From: Clostridia bacterium
Lineage (GTDB): Bacteria > Bacillota > Clostridia > Oscillospirales > RGIG577
Direction: 5' to 3'
DNA length: 64,000 nucleotides
NCBI GenBank assembly: GCA_017405765.1
Contig: JAFQZS010000033.1
Coordinates: 56,956 to 120,955 of the forward strand
The position numbers and the translations under genes were made by a program. Of this stretch, positions 50,217 to 58,928 are shown piece after piece (the first letter of the stretch is position 1; the number at the start of each line of letters is the position of its first letter). The notes beneath the pieces were generated by a model. It was not told the DNA's origin and searched no databases. It saw only the letters and a program-made list of their open reading frames with translations.

Positions 50217-50744
50217 ATGTCTGAAGGCGCAAAATGGTATGTTGTACACACTTATTCGGGCTATGAAAACAAAGTTGCCGCCGACATAGAAAAAGCGGCG
50301 GAAACGCGCCGTATGACCGATCTCATACAGGCGGTCAGCGTTCCTTTAGAAAAAGTTGTCGAAATAAAGGACAACAAGCGCAAAGAAGTGGAACGCAAAA
50401 TGTTCCCCGGATACGTACTCGTTAAGATGATAATTACCGATGAAAGCTGGTATGTCGTTAGAAATACGCGCGGCGTTACCGGTTTTGTCGGCCCCGGCTC
50501 CAAGCCGGTCCCCTTAAGCGAAAGCGAGATACTTTCGCTCGGCGTTGAAAAACGCGCCGTATCAGTCGATTACGACATAGGCGACCCTGTAAGAATATTA
50601 GACGGCGCGCTTGCTTCCTTCAGCGGATACGTTGAAGATCTGAATATAGAAAAGAATTATGTCAAAGTAAGCGTGTCCATGCTCGGCCGCGCTCTTCCCG
50701 TAGAGCTTGAGCTCGATCAGGTCGAACGCGCGGAGCAGGCATAA
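50217..50744 (+). CDS. nusG: Transcription termination/antitermination factor NusG
   Basis: A 175-aa protein: an N-terminal NGN domain (AKWYVVHTYSGYENKVAADI, RKMFPGYVLVKM, WYVVRNTRGVTGFVG) and a C-terminal KOW domain (YDIGDPVRILDGALASFSGY). It binds RNA polymerase and couples it to Rho or the ribosome. I chose ATG 50217, where family similarity starts. In-frame upstream codons exist up to 50127 but have no conserved residues. The weak spacing to the Shine-Dalgarno is noted separately. Confidence 0.95.
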   Translation: MSEGAKWYVVHTYSGYENKVAADIEKAAETRRMTDLIQAVSVPLEKVVEIKDNKRKEVERKMFPGYVLVKMIITDESWYVVRNTRGVTGFVGPGSKPVPLSESEILSLGVEKRAVSVDYDIGDPVRILDGALASFSGYVEDLNIEKNYVKVSVSMLGRALPVELELDQVERAEQA

Positions 50745-50805
50745 ATTAAGTATATTTTGCGAAAAGGCCTTTCGCATCATATAACTGCGCGGTATCGCGC
50801 GGTAA

Positions 50806-50850
50806 AGTGGGAGAGAGGAAAATTTTTAAGCCTCTCGACTTTTGACCACA
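50806..50850 (+). promoter_or_regulatory. Ribosomal-protein (L1-type) leader element before rplK
   Basis: GTGG (50807-50810) and CCAC (50846-50849) bracket an inner stem GAGAGG/CCTCTC (50813-50818 with 50831-50836), with GA on the 5' side and GAC...GA on the 3' side. The same design recurs before rplA (51316-51344). It resembles the L1-binding site architecture that autoregulates L11-L1 operons; this is inference. Confidence 0.55.
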
Positions 50851-50872
50851 TTGAATTATGGAGGTGTACTAA

Positions 50873-51298
50873 GTGGCTCAGAAAGTAATAGGCTACGTTA
50901 AGCTTCAGATCCCCGCCGGCAAAGCAACTCCCGCTCCCCCGGTAGGACCTGCGCTTGGTCAGCATGGCGTCAATATCATGGCGTTCACTAAGGAGTTCAA
51001 CGAGAGAACAAAGAAGGATATCGGTCTCATCATTCCGGTAGTTATCACGGTCTATGCCGATCGTTCCTTCTCGTTCATCACCAAGACTCCGCCCGCAGCA
51101 GTGCTTATAAAGAAGGCCTGCAACATAGAAAGCGGCTCCGGCGTTCCCAATAAGACGAAGGTAGCTACTATCTCGAAGGACGAGATAAGAAAGATAGCCG
51201 AGCTTAAAATGCCCGACCTTAACGCTTCGAGCGTTGAGACCGCAATGAGCATGATAGCCGGCACAGCACGCAGCATGGGCGTTGTAGTTGAAGAATGA
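50873..51298 (+). CDS. rplK: 50S ribosomal protein L11
   Basis: A 141-aa L11 with the typical [40 protein letters not shown] and C-terminal rRNA-binding [20 protein letters not shown]. The start is GTG with GGAGGTGTACTAA. L11 is the substrate of PrmA encoded at 23688-24656. It forms an operon with rplA, with a putative L1-type leader upstream. Confidence 0.97.
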   Translation: MAQKVIGYVKLQIPAGKATPAPPVGPALGQHGVNIMAFTKEFNERTKKDIGLIIPVVITVYADRSFSFITKTPPAAVLIKKACNIESGSGVPNKTKVATISKDEIRKIAELKMPDLNASSVETAMSMIAGTARSMGVVVEE

Positions 51299-51315
51299 TC
51301 TGCCCGCCGCGCGCT

Positions 51316-51344
51316 TGTGGGAGGACAAGTCCGAAAATACCACA
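51316..51344 (+). promoter_or_regulatory. Ribosomal-protein (L1-type) leader element before rplA
   Basis: TGTGG (51316-51320) and CCACA (51340-51344) flank a short GGAC/GTCC stem (51323-51326 with 51329-51332). The unpaired GA on the 5' side and GA-rich 3' side match the element at 50806-50850. Confidence 0.6.
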
Positions 51345-51365
51345 CTATTTTAAGGAGGAAAACTC

Positions 51366-52055
51366 GTGAAGAGAGGAAAGAATTATAAAGAGAGCCAAAA
51401 GCTTATAGACAGAAGCACACTCTATGAGCCCCAGGAGGCGCTCGATCTCGTTATCAAGACCGCTAAGGCAAAGTTTGACGAAACCGTTGAGCTTCACATA
51501 AAGCTCGGCGTTGACTCGCGTCATGCGGATCAGCAGGTCAGAGGCGCCGTTGTACTTCCCAACGGTACCGGTAAGAAAGTTCGTGTGCTCGTATTTGCAA
51601 AGGAAGAAAGATTTGAAGAAGCTAAGGCTGCAGGCGCTGATTTCGTAGGCGGCGCAGAGCTTATCCCGAAGATCCAGAATGAGAACTGGTTCGAATACGA
51701 CGTTGTTATCGCAACTCCCGACATGATGGGCGTTGTAGGTCGTCTCGGTCGTGTACTCGGCCCCAGAGGACTCATGCCTAACCCGAAGGCAGGCACCGTT
51801 ACGCCCGATATCGCACGCGCCGTTACCGAAGCTAAAGCCGGTAAGATAGAGTACCGTCTCGACAAGACGAACATCATCCACTGCCCCATCGGCAAGGTAT
51901 CGTTCGGCGTTGAGAAGCTTACCGAAAACTTTGACGCTCTTATGGGCGCAGTTATAAAGGCTAAGCCGGCCGCTGCAAAGGGTCAGTACGTAAGAAGCTG
52001 CGTAGTTGCTTCCACGATGGGCCCCGGCGTTAAAATAAATAACGCAAAGTTTTAA
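51366..52055 (+). CDS. rplA: 50S ribosomal protein L1
   Basis: A 229-aa L1 with KRGKNYKES at the N-terminus, the two-domain fold and conserved [20 protein letters not shown] and [14 protein letters not shown]. The start is GTG with AAGGAGG. L1 binds 23S rRNA and, by family knowledge, its own operon mRNA, which fits the two leader elements described here. Confidence 0.97.
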   Translation: MKRGKNYKESQKLIDRSTLYEPQEALDLVIKTAKAKFDETVELHIKLGVDSRHADQQVRGAVVLPNGTGKKVRVLVFAKEERFEEAKAAGADFVGGAELIPKIQNENWFEYDVVIATPDMMGVVGRLGRVLGPRGLMPNPKAGTVTPDIARAVTEAKAGKIEYRLDKTNIIHCPIGKVSFGVEKLTENFDALMGAVIKAKPAAAKGQYVRSCVVASTMGPGVKINNAKF

Positions 52056-52062
52056 TTAAAGC

Positions 52063-52091
52063 TTGACATACTGCGGGCTTTATTATAAAAT
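52063..52091 (+). promoter_or_regulatory. Promoter of rplJL
   Basis: TTGACA (52063-52068), a 17-bp spacer and TAAAAT (52086-52091). Confidence 0.75.
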
Positions 52092-52097
52092 TATATG

Positions 52098-52240
52098 GTA
52101 ATCCAAAGACAGCAGGCGCATTTTGCGTAATTGGTACGTCCTACCTGCCGAGGAGAACTTTAAAGTCTTTTCTTATAGTATAAGTTAAGGGTTCTTTTCG
52201 GTCGGAAAGAACCCTTTTTTGCTGTCGAAATCTTAAAACC
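52098..52240 (+). ncRNA. Ribosomal protein L10 leader with attenuator
   Basis: The leader of rplJ carries a structured region with GACAGCAGGCGC, CCTACCTGCCGAGGAGAAC and a following terminator, the arrangement of the L10 r-leader where L10(L12)4 binds its own mRNA. The terminator stem (52187-52199 with 52204-52216) is followed by TTTTTT and precedes the rplJ start by 41 bp, so it can act as an attenuator. Confidence 0.7.
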
Positions 52241-52260
52241 TTGGGAGGTGAAATCTTAAA

Positions 52261-52797
52261 ATGCCCAGCGAGAAAATTTTAAGCGAGAAAAAAGCCATAG
52301 TTGAACAGCTTGCTCAGAAGCTTTCGGCTCCCTCCGGCGTGTTTGTTGACTACAAAGGCATCACCGTTGCTGATGATACCGTGCTCAGACGTGAGCTGCG
52401 CGCTTCCGGCGTTGATTACAGCGTTGTAAAGAATACGCTTACGCGCTTCGCCGCTAAAGAAGTGGGCCTTGAAGGTCTTGACGAGATCTTAAACGGCACG
52501 ACGGCTCTGGCTGTTTCTACTACCGATATGATCGCCCCTGCAAAGATCCTGTCGAAATTTGCAAAGCAGAACGAAAAGTTCACCATTAAGATGGGCTTCG
52601 TTGAGGGTAAGGTAATAACCCCCGCTGAGGTTGAAGCGCTTGCACTGCTTCCGTCCAAGGAAGAACTTATTGCAAAGGCTCTCGGCGGCTTGAACGCTCC
52701 TATCTCCGGTTTTGTAAACGTACTGAACGGCAACATAAGAGGTCTTGTTGTAGCTTTAAACGCTATCGCAGAAAAGAAGGCAGAAGAAGCTGCATAA
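52261..52797 (+). CDS. rplJ: 50S ribosomal protein L10
   Basis: A 178-aa stalk base protein: [20 protein letters not shown] at the N-terminus, [40 protein letters not shown], and a C-terminal helix that binds L7/L12 dimers. TGGGAGGTG precedes the ATG. It is expressed from its own promoter behind the L10 leader, with rplL 68 bp downstream. Confidence 0.96.
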   Translation: MPSEKILSEKKAIVEQLAQKLSAPSGVFVDYKGITVADDTVLRRELRASGVDYSVVKNTLTRFAAKEVGLEGLDEILNGTTALAVSTTDMIAPAKILSKFAKQNEKFTIKMGFVEGKVITPAEVEALALLPSKEELIAKALGGLNAPISGFVNVLNGNIRGLVVALNAIAEKKAEEAA

Positions 52798-52865
52798 AGC
52801 TTCCGCGCCTCATCGCCTCATTATCAAACAAAAAATTAAATTCGAATATTATGGAGGAAATTAAA

Positions 52866-53255
52866 ATGGCTAGCGAAAAAGTTGTAAAGTTGATTGAAGA
52901 TGTAAAGGCTCTTACCGTACTTGAGCTTTCCGAGCTTGTAAAGGCTCTTGAGGAAGAATTCGGCGTATCCGCAGCTGCTCCCGTAGCTGTTGCTGCTGCT
53001 CCCGCTGCAGGCGCTGCCGCTGCTGACGCTCCGGCTGCTGAGAAGACTGAGTTCGACGTTGTTCTTGCAGACGTTGGCGCTGAGAAGATCAAGGTCATCA
53101 AGGTAGTAAGAGAAGTTACCAGCCTCGGCCTTAAGGAAGCTAAGGAGCTCGTTGACAACGCTCCCAAGGCTATCAAGGAAGGTATCTCCAAGGAAGACGC
53201 TGAAGCTATCAAGGCTAAGTTTGAAGAAGTCGGCGCAAAGGTCGAGCTTAAGTAA
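52866..53255 (+). CDS. rplL: 50S ribosomal protein L7/L12
   Basis: A 129-aa stalk protein: N-terminal dimerisation helices ([20 protein letters not shown]), an Ala/Pro hinge (about 42-60) and the factor-binding C-terminal domain ([39 protein letters not shown]). I start it at ATG 52866, behind GGAGGAAATTAAA. A strong terminator follows, and no rpoB comes after, unlike most bacteria. Confidence 0.97.
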   Translation: MASEKVVKLIEDVKALTVLELSELVKALEEEFGVSAAAPVAVAAAPAAGAAAADAPAAEKTEFDVVLADVGAEKIKVIKVVREVTSLGLKEAKELVDNAPKAIKEGISKEDAEAIKAKFEEVGAKVELK

Positions 53256-53270
53256 TTTAAGTAAAAACGA

Positions 53271-53303
53271 AAAACGGACGGGATCTCTCCCGTCCGTTTT
53301 TTA
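53271..53303. terminator. Bidirectional terminator after rplL
   Basis: AAACGGACGGGA (53273-53284) pairs with TCCCGTCCGTTT (53289-53300), with A's on the left and TTTTTT on the right. It stops rplL and the converging lipoprotein gene. Confidence 0.9.
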
Positions 53304-53312
53304 TTTTATCCA

Positions 53313-54761
53313 TCAGTCGCTGTAATCGGCATAGTGCGCAAGGAACACAGGCTCGCCGCCGTCGAAATAAAAGACGAACTTATCCTTTTCATACGCAAGC
53401 GGTATCTCGTCTGCGTATCCCCGGCGAAGCAGCTCGGCTATCGCCTCACGGTACGTCATGCCCTCCTCGTATATGCCGCTTTCGCGTATCAGCTCATCGA
53501 GCGCGCGCAGATTCTCAGACGGCGGCCAATCCCCGTGATCGTCCGTCATACTTACGGGCGTGTCGGTCTTTATCATCACGTCAAACTCCTCGATATCGGC
53601 AGGCGCAGCCCAGACCGTGTATACGATCCTGCCGTCGCGCACTTCTGTATCGAAGGCGCGCATAACGTATATGCGCTCGTTCGCGTAGCCCCAGCCTGTC
53701 GCGGTATATTCCTCCCCGTCGGGGTCGTATTCCCACAGGTTCTCGAAGCTCTCATGTGAAAGCCCCGCCTCATCGAAATGCTTCTTTGCCGTTTCGTCAA
53801 CTAAAGACGACGGCATCTTAACGCGATCCTCCGCCTTATCTTTTAGCTTTTTTTCGTTCAATATGAACGTGTACATAAGATACTCGCCCGCCCGCTTCGG
53901 AGCGCTGCCCTCATCAAAGAACGGCAGATAATCCAATCTGTAATCAACAGCGAACTCAAAGAAGCGCGCCGCGTCAAATTTCGTATGCTCCAAAAACACG
54001 GGGTGACCGTCCTTTAAATAAAATCTGAAAGTAATGATATCCGCCGAAACGGGGATCTCAGCCGTTCTGCCCGCGTCCATAAGCGCCGTAATCGCCTCGC
54101 CGTATGTCATGCCCTCGCTGTAAAGACCGCTGTCACGTATCAGCGCATTTAAACGCCTCAGTCCCTCGCTGTCGTAGTCGTTTTCCGTAAAGTCTATTAC
54201 AAAATACGGCGAAAGCTCCATGCCGTTAAATTCATCGGCGTCGAGCGGTCTGCATAATACCGTATATACGCGGCCGAGCGGCGTATCTTCCGTTTGGCAG
54301 TCCTCCATAATATACGAAGGCTCGTTCGCGTAGCCCCAGCCCGTCGCGGTATAAGTCTCGGTCTCCTCGTCGTAATCCCACATGCCTTCGTCGCTTGCGT
54401 GGATAATATGCGTCGCATTGAAGTATTCTTCCGCCGTTTCATCAACGAGCGCCGCCGGCATCTGAACATAGCCGTCCATATTCGCTTTAAGCTCCTGTTC
54501 GTTCATGATAAAGGCGTACATTAGATGATCGGACGACTTTTGCGGCGTTCTGCCCTCATCGAAAAAGGGTACGCAGTCAAATCTGTACTCTGCCGCAAGC
54601 CAAAAAAACTCCTGCGCAGTAAGGCTTTCGTTATCATCAGTCTCTACGGTCTCGGCCGTTCCCGCCTGCTCCCCTTCGTCCGGCTTGCCGCCGCTTGCGC
54701 AGCCGACAAGCAGGCATATGATAAGTGCGGCAATTATAAAAACAGTCAGCCTTTTTTTCAA
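53313..54761 (-). CDS. Lipoprotein with two tandem homologous domains
   Basis: A 482-aa exported lipoprotein: the signal peptide ends in the lipobox LLVGC (about 18-22), then an acidic linker. Two repeats of about 210 residues follow, seen by comparing EYRFDCVPFFDEGRTP...LMYAFIMNE with DYRLDYLPFFDEGSAP...LMYTFILNE, and ETYTATGWGYANE with EEYTATGWGYANE. I do not recognise the domain. The start is TTG 54761 with GGGGGAG upstream. It lies 14 bp after nrdG on the same strand and may be cotranscribed, but a metabolic link is not evident. Confidence 0.78.
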   Translation of the reverse strand: MKKRLTVFIIAALIICLLVGCASGGKPDEGEQAGTAETVETDDNESLTAQEFFWLAAEYRFDCVPFFDEGRTPQKSSDHLMYAFIMNEQELKANMDGYVQMPAALVDETAEEYFNATHIIHASDEGMWDYDEETETYTATGWGYANEPSYIMEDCQTEDTPLGRVYTVLCRPLDADEFNGMELSPYFVIDFTENDYDSEGLRRLNALIRDSGLYSEGMTYGEAITALMDAGRTAEIPVSADIITFRFYLKDGHPVFLEHTKFDAARFFEFAVDYRLDYLPFFDEGSAPKRAGEYLMYTFILNEKKLKDKAEDRVKMPSSLVDETAKKHFDEAGLSHESFENLWEYDPDGEEYTATGWGYANERIYVMRAFDTEVRDGRIVYTVWAAPADIEEFDVMIKTDTPVSMTDDHGDWPPSENLRALDELIRESGIYEEGMTYREAIAELLRRGYADEIPLAYEKDKFVFYFDGGEPVFLAHYADYSD

Positions 54762-54775
54762 ACGGCTCTCCCCCT

Positions 54776-55309
54776 TTATCCGTTCCACCGCTCGGTCGTA
54801 TCAAGCACGGCCCTTCCTTCCTTTAGACTCTTTGGCACGTCGATTATACGCTGGTTCTTCGAGCCCCTGAAGCGTATGGAAAGGCTTCTCTGCGCTAAAA
54901 CGAACCTTCCGTCTATAAGCGTATCGCAATATTTTAAAAGCTCCAAAACGCTTTCGTCGTTCTTTGAAAGCTTCATCAGCTCCTCGAACGTGTACCCGCT
55001 GTAAACCGCAAGCTCAAGTCCGTCCGCCTTTATTCTTTTTGCAAGAACCGCAAGCGGCGAAGCCTGACAGAAGGGTTCGCCACCTGAAAAAGTTACGCCT
55101 TTTATTAACGGATGTTTCTTTATTATCTTATAAACGTCGTCTACGCTCGCAGGCGTACCGCCCTCAAAATCGTGGGTAGTCGGGTTGTGGCAGCCTTTGC
55201 AGTGATGAGGACATCCCTGCACAAAGACGGCCACCCTCAGTCCCGGACCATCGGTTATCGAATCGCCTACGATACCCGCCATGCGGATCATTTCGTCGTT
55301 ATTGTCCAT
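54776..55309 (-). CDS. nrdG: Anaerobic ribonucleotide reductase activating protein
   Basis: A 177-aa radical-SAM enzyme that installs the glycyl radical on NrdD. The cluster motif is GCPHHCKGCHN (CxxxCxxC, about 33-42) with GVTFSGGEPF following, as in NrdG and PflA. It starts one base after the nrdD stop, so it is the second gene of the nrdDG operon. Confidence 0.95.
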   Translation of the reverse strand: MDNNDEMIRMAGIVGDSITDGPGLRVAVFVQGCPHHCKGCHNPTTHDFEGGTPASVDDVYKIIKKHPLIKGVTFSGGEPFCQASPLAVLAKRIKADGLELAVYSGYTFEELMKLSKNDESVLELLKYCDTLIDGRFVLAQRSLSIRFRGSKNQRIIDVPKSLKEGRAVLDTTERWNG

Positions 55310-55310
55310 T

Positions 55311-57641
55311 TTATGCTCCCGTATGCTTTACCCTGTCGCGTTCTTCCGCCGCTTTTGCGTCGTTAAAGCGCTCAAGCGTTCCCACGAGATATCCCGTTAT
55401 TCTGCGTATGCGCTCAAATTCCGGAAGAACGTCGTTTTCGTGGCGGCCGCATCCGGGGCACTCGTCGCCTATTACTCCCGTATAGCCGCAAACGGGGTCG
55501 CGGTCAACGGGATGATTTATCGAACCGTAGCCCACGCCTGCGTCGTGCATCGCGCGCACTATGCTCTCAAACGCCTCGATATTGGACGCCGTGTCTCCGT
55601 CAAGCTCAACGTAAGTTATATGACCGGCGTTGGTAAGCGCGTGATAAGGAGCCTCTATCTGTATTTTATCAAACGCGCTTATATTATAGTAGACCGGCAC
55701 GTGGAAGCTGTTGGTGTAATATTCGCGGTCGGTAACGCCCGGAATTATGCCGAATTTCTTTTTATCTATGCGAACGAAACGCCCCGAAAGGCCTTCGGCG
55801 GGAGTTGCAAGCAGGCTGAAGTTAAGACCCATCTCCTTGCTCTTTTCATCGAGATAGTGGCGCATAAAGCCGACTATCTCAAGTCCCAGGTTGCGGCTTT
55901 CTATAGATTCGCCGTGATGCTTGCCCGTCAATGCCACAAGCGTTTCGGCAAGACCTATGAAGCCTATCGACAGAGTGCCGTGCTTTAATATCTCGCCCAC
56001 GTAATCTTTTCTTCCGAGCTTGTCGGAATCGATCCATATGCCCTGTCCCATCAGGAAGGGATAATTCCTCACACGCTTTTTCGACTGTATTTCAAAACGG
56101 TCGAGAAGCTGCTGGGAAACGAGATCCATCTTTCTTTCAAGCTCCTCAAAGAAGAAGTCGATATTTTTATTGGCGCGTATAGCTATACGCGGAAGGTTTA
56201 TCGAAGTGAAGCTCAGGTTCCCGCGTCCGAACGATATCTCGCGCTCGGGATCGTATACGTTGCCCATAACTCTCGTGCGGCAGCCCATGTACGATATCTC
56301 CGTCTCCGGACGCCCCTCCTTATAATACTGCTTGTTGAACGGCGCGTCGATAAACGAGAAGTTCGGGAAAAGGCGCTTCGCGCTGACTCTGCACGCGAGC
56401 TGGAAAAGGTCGTAATTCGGCTCGCCCGGATTGTAATTGACGCCCTCCTTGACTCTGAATATGTGTATCGGGAATATCGGCGTCTCGCCAAATCCCAGGC
56501 CTGCTTCCTGGGCAAGAAGCACGTTCTTTATTACCATGCGTCCTTCGGGAGACGTGTCCATGCCGTAGTTTATAGACGAGAACGGCGTCTGCGCGCCTGC
56601 GCGCGAGTGCATGGTGTTAAGGTTGTGGATAAGCGCTTCCATGGCCTGATAAGTCGCGCGGTCAGTCTCTTTAACGGCGCGCTCGTGTGCGTAACCCTGT
56701 ATTTTCGACGTGAGCTCCTCGTCCTTTAAAAACGACATGAGATACTCGTGTTCAAGCTTTGTATATTCCTCAGACTGTACGAGCGACGGGCGGATACCCT
56801 TTTCCTCAAACGTCTTTTTTGCAAAATCTCTTATAGTGCGGTCGTCTATGCCGCTGCCTTCAGAGAGTAGGTCTGCGGCGTTCGCAACGGCCTGGGAATA
56901 GCGCTTTACAAACGTTTTTGCAACGCCGTCCGCAAGGCCGTAATCGAAATTGGGTATGCTCTGACCGCCGTGCTGGTCGTTCTGGTTCGACTGTATCGCT
57001 ATGCAGGCGAGCGCAGCGTAGCTCTGAATATCGTTAGGTTCTCTTAAATACCCGTGTCCCGTGGAAAAGCCGCCGGCGAACAGCTTCTTTATATCTATCT
57101 GGCAGCATGTTGTGGTAAGCGTATAAAAATCGAGGTCGTGAATATGTATATCGCCGTTCTTATGCGCCTCGGTATGTTCCGGTCTCAGGATATACTTTAC
57201 ATAGAACTCCTTCGCGCCTTCGGAGCCGTATTTGAGCATGACTCCCATGGCGGTATCGCCGTCTATGTTGGCGTTGTCGCGCTTCATGTCGCTTTCCTCA
57301 GCGTCTGCAAAGGTAAGCTCCTCGTATATCTTCATAAGCACGGTGTTCATTTCACGCACCTTTGTGCGGTTCGCGCGATATAATATATACTGCTTGGCAA
57401 CTCTCGCATAGCCGTTTGCCATAAGCACGCGCTCAACTATATCCTGGATCTGCTCCACGCCCGGCGCGGAATGTTCAAAATGGTCCTCAAGCTCAGACTC
57501 GACAAGATGCGTAAGACGATCGCATTCCCCAAGGTCGTCGCGTCCGCAGGCGAGCATTGCCTTATGGATAGCGCTGGATATCTTCTCTGCGCTGTAAGGC
57601 ACCCTGCGTCCGTCGCGCTTGACTATTTCCTTTATTATCAT
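55311..57641 (-). CDS. nrdD: Anaerobic (class III) ribonucleoside-triphosphate reductase
   Basis: A 776-aa glycyl-radical enzyme that makes dNTPs without oxygen. The N-terminal ATP-cone (IKEIVKRDGRRVPYSAEKIS) is followed by the catalytic barrel (HDLDFYTLTTTCCQIDIKKL, NGDIHIHDL). The C-terminal metal site has VCGYTG and ECPGCG but only three Cys. The glycyl-radical segment is RRITGYL (Gly750). I start it at ATG 57641, because the ATP-cone begins there and GGGGGTAAGG precedes it. A longer frame to 57707 runs through the operator region. Confidence 0.96.
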   Translation of the reverse strand: MIIKEIVKRDGRRVPYSAEKISSAIHKAMLACGRDDLGECDRLTHLVESELEDHFEHSAPGVEQIQDIVERVLMANGYARVAKQYILYRANRTKVREMNTVLMKIYEELTFADAEESDMKRDNANIDGDTAMGVMLKYGSEGAKEFYVKYILRPEHTEAHKNGDIHIHDLDFYTLTTTCCQIDIKKLFAGGFSTGHGYLREPNDIQSYAALACIAIQSNQNDQHGGQSIPNFDYGLADGVAKTFVKRYSQAVANAADLLSEGSGIDDRTIRDFAKKTFEEKGIRPSLVQSEEYTKLEHEYLMSFLKDEELTSKIQGYAHERAVKETDRATYQAMEALIHNLNTMHSRAGAQTPFSSINYGMDTSPEGRMVIKNVLLAQEAGLGFGETPIFPIHIFRVKEGVNYNPGEPNYDLFQLACRVSAKRLFPNFSFIDAPFNKQYYKEGRPETEISYMGCRTRVMGNVYDPEREISFGRGNLSFTSINLPRIAIRANKNIDFFFEELERKMDLVSQQLLDRFEIQSKKRVRNYPFLMGQGIWIDSDKLGRKDYVGEILKHGTLSIGFIGLAETLVALTGKHHGESIESRNLGLEIVGFMRHYLDEKSKEMGLNFSLLATPAEGLSGRFVRIDKKKFGIIPGVTDREYYTNSFHVPVYYNISAFDKIQIEAPYHALTNAGHITYVELDGDTASNIEAFESIVRAMHDAGVGYGSINHPVDRDPVCGYTGVIGDECPGCGRHENDVLPEFERIRRITGYLVGTLERFNDAKAAEERDRVKHTGA

Positions 57642-57663
57642 GTTTCCCTTACCCCCACATATG

Positions 57664-57679
57664 TGTCTATATCTTGTGT
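57664..57679. promoter_or_regulatory. Candidate NrdR-like box in the nrdD leader
   Basis: On the minus strand the site reads ACACAAGATATAGACA, matching the NrdR box consensus ACACWATATATWGTGT at 12 of 16 positions. Its centre is 41 bp from the centre of the palindrome at 57697-57728, which has the same ACWA.AT.TWGT core. Confidence 0.4.
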
Positions 57680-57696
57680 CATATATTTCAAAAATA

Positions 57697-57728
57697 ATAA
57701 TCTGCAACTACATGTAGTTGCAGATTAT
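57697..57728. promoter_or_regulatory. 32-bp perfect palindrome over the nrdD transcription start
   Basis: All 16 base pairs match about the 57712/57713 centre; the core is TGCAACTACATGTAGTTGCA. It begins right after the -10 box (57729-57734), the place for a repressor. The core CAACTACATGTAGTTG resembles a NrdR box but is more symmetric. Confidence 0.65.
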
Positions 57729-57757
57729 ATTGTAATCATTATTTTACGTTCTGTCAA
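57729..57757 (-). promoter_or_regulatory. Promoter of nrdDG
   Basis: Minus-strand TTGACA (57752-57757), a 17-bp spacer and TACAAT (57729-57734). Confidence 0.8.
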
Positions 57758-57789
57758 TAGCAAACGATGTTTATATGATTTTTATTTCT

Positions 57790-58776
57790 TTAAAGGCTGT
57801 ATATATATACTCCGTTTTCCATGTTCTTTTTTATTACGCCCGTGTGATAAAGGTGCTCCATATGAGCGTAAGCCTCGCCTGCGGCGAACCACTTCTGCGT
57901 TATCGGGAACTTGGAAAAATCTCCGCCGCCGAAATCCCAGTTGAGTCCGTGCGATATCTCATAAACGGTGCGCGGCTTCTGTTTTAACATATCGATACAA
58001 AGGCCGAGACGCCTGTCGTGATGGGCGAGAAGCTGGTCAATGCGCTCGTATACGTTTTCCACGGGGCTGCGGTGAGCCGTGAAAACGTGTTTTATATCAA
58101 GCGTTTTCACCTTCTTCAAATTCTTTATATAAACGCCCAGCGCGTCGAAATCGTCGCCCCAATATGTAATGTTGGGCGTTATTTTGTTGAGTATATGGTC
58201 GCCCGCGAACAAAAGCTTGTGAACGGGCTCGTAAAGGCCTATCTGACCGGGCGTATGACCCGCAAGATCGATAACCTCAAAGTCGTATCCCGCGTAGCGA
58301 AGCCTCGTGCCGGGAGTCACTATCTCGACATTTAATTCCACCTTGTTGTTGTGCGCGTAGCCGGGGTGATCGGTATATTTCAGTATCTGATCCGGCGGAA
58401 AGCCCATTTTTATGGAGTCGGTCTCAAGCGTATCCCAGAACTTCGAGTTCTTCGCATTAGCCATAACGCGGCCGTCTTTCGGGCTTGCGAAGGCCTTGTT
58501 CTCGGGAGTCTTGAGCTCTCCGGCAAGTCCCACGTGGTCGGCATGAAGATGCGTAAGAAACATATCCGTGTCCTGCTTTACGACGCCTATCTCAACGAAG
58601 GCCTCGATCATGGCGTTATAGCCCGGCTCCGTATTAAAGCCCGTGTCAATGAGCAGGTTCCTCTCGCCAATCATATAATCGCCCTTTATTATAAAAGCGT
58701 TGAGGCTTTTAAGCGGGCTGCCCGGCAAAGGTATATCCGCGCGGAAAATGTTGTTGTAAACTTCTGTAACTGCCAT
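57790..58776 (-). CDS. Metallo-beta-lactamase fold hydrolase
   Basis: A 328-aa MBL-fold enzyme. The metal motif THLHADHVG (about 75-83), LAGHTPGQIGLY, FAGDHIL (Asp ligand) and a late TAHRSP give a full dinuclear metal site. The N-terminal strand (NAFIIKGDYMIGERNLLIDTGF) and C-terminal helices are typical of the glyoxalase II-like/lactamase-like group (LACTB2-like). The substrate is unknown; thioesters or lactones are typical. Its own promoter has TTGAAG-17-TATAAT. Confidence 0.9.
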   Translation of the reverse strand: MAVTEVYNNIFRADIPLPGSPLKSLNAFIIKGDYMIGERNLLIDTGFNTEPGYNAMIEAFVEIGVVKQDTDMFLTHLHADHVGLAGELKTPENKAFASPKDGRVMANAKNSKFWDTLETDSIKMGFPPDQILKYTDHPGYAHNNKVELNVEIVTPGTRLRYAGYDFEVIDLAGHTPGQIGLYEPVHKLLFAGDHILNKITPNITYWGDDFDALGVYIKNLKKVKTLDIKHVFTAHRSPVENVYERIDQLLAHHDRRLGLCIDMLKQKPRTVYEISHGLNWDFGGGDFSKFPITQKWFAAGEAYAHMEHLYHTGVIKKNMENGVYIYSL

Positions 58777-58807
58777 TTTTCTGCTCCCTTAATTTCGGTT
58801 TTTTATA

Positions 58808-58836
58808 ATTATACTACATATTCTGCCAGTCTTCAA
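58808..58836 (-). promoter_or_regulatory. Promoter of the MBL-fold hydrolase gene
   Basis: Minus-strand TTGAAG (58831-58836), a 17-bp spacer and TATAAT (58808-58813), 31 bp before the start. Confidence 0.7.
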
Positions 58837-58893
58837 GAAAAAATTTACTTAAAACCTGCTGCGATATATTGTCATAAGTATTTAAATTTTTAC

Positions 58894-58922
58894 TTGACAA
58901 ACACAATATATAGATATATGCT
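58894..58922 (+). promoter_or_regulatory. Orphan promoter in the intergenic region upstream of serC
   Basis: TTGACA (58894-58899), a 17-bp spacer and TATGCT (58917-58922). No protein gene starts nearby, and a terminator-like hairpin follows about 70 bp later. Confidence 0.55.
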
Positions 58923-58928
58923 TATAAA

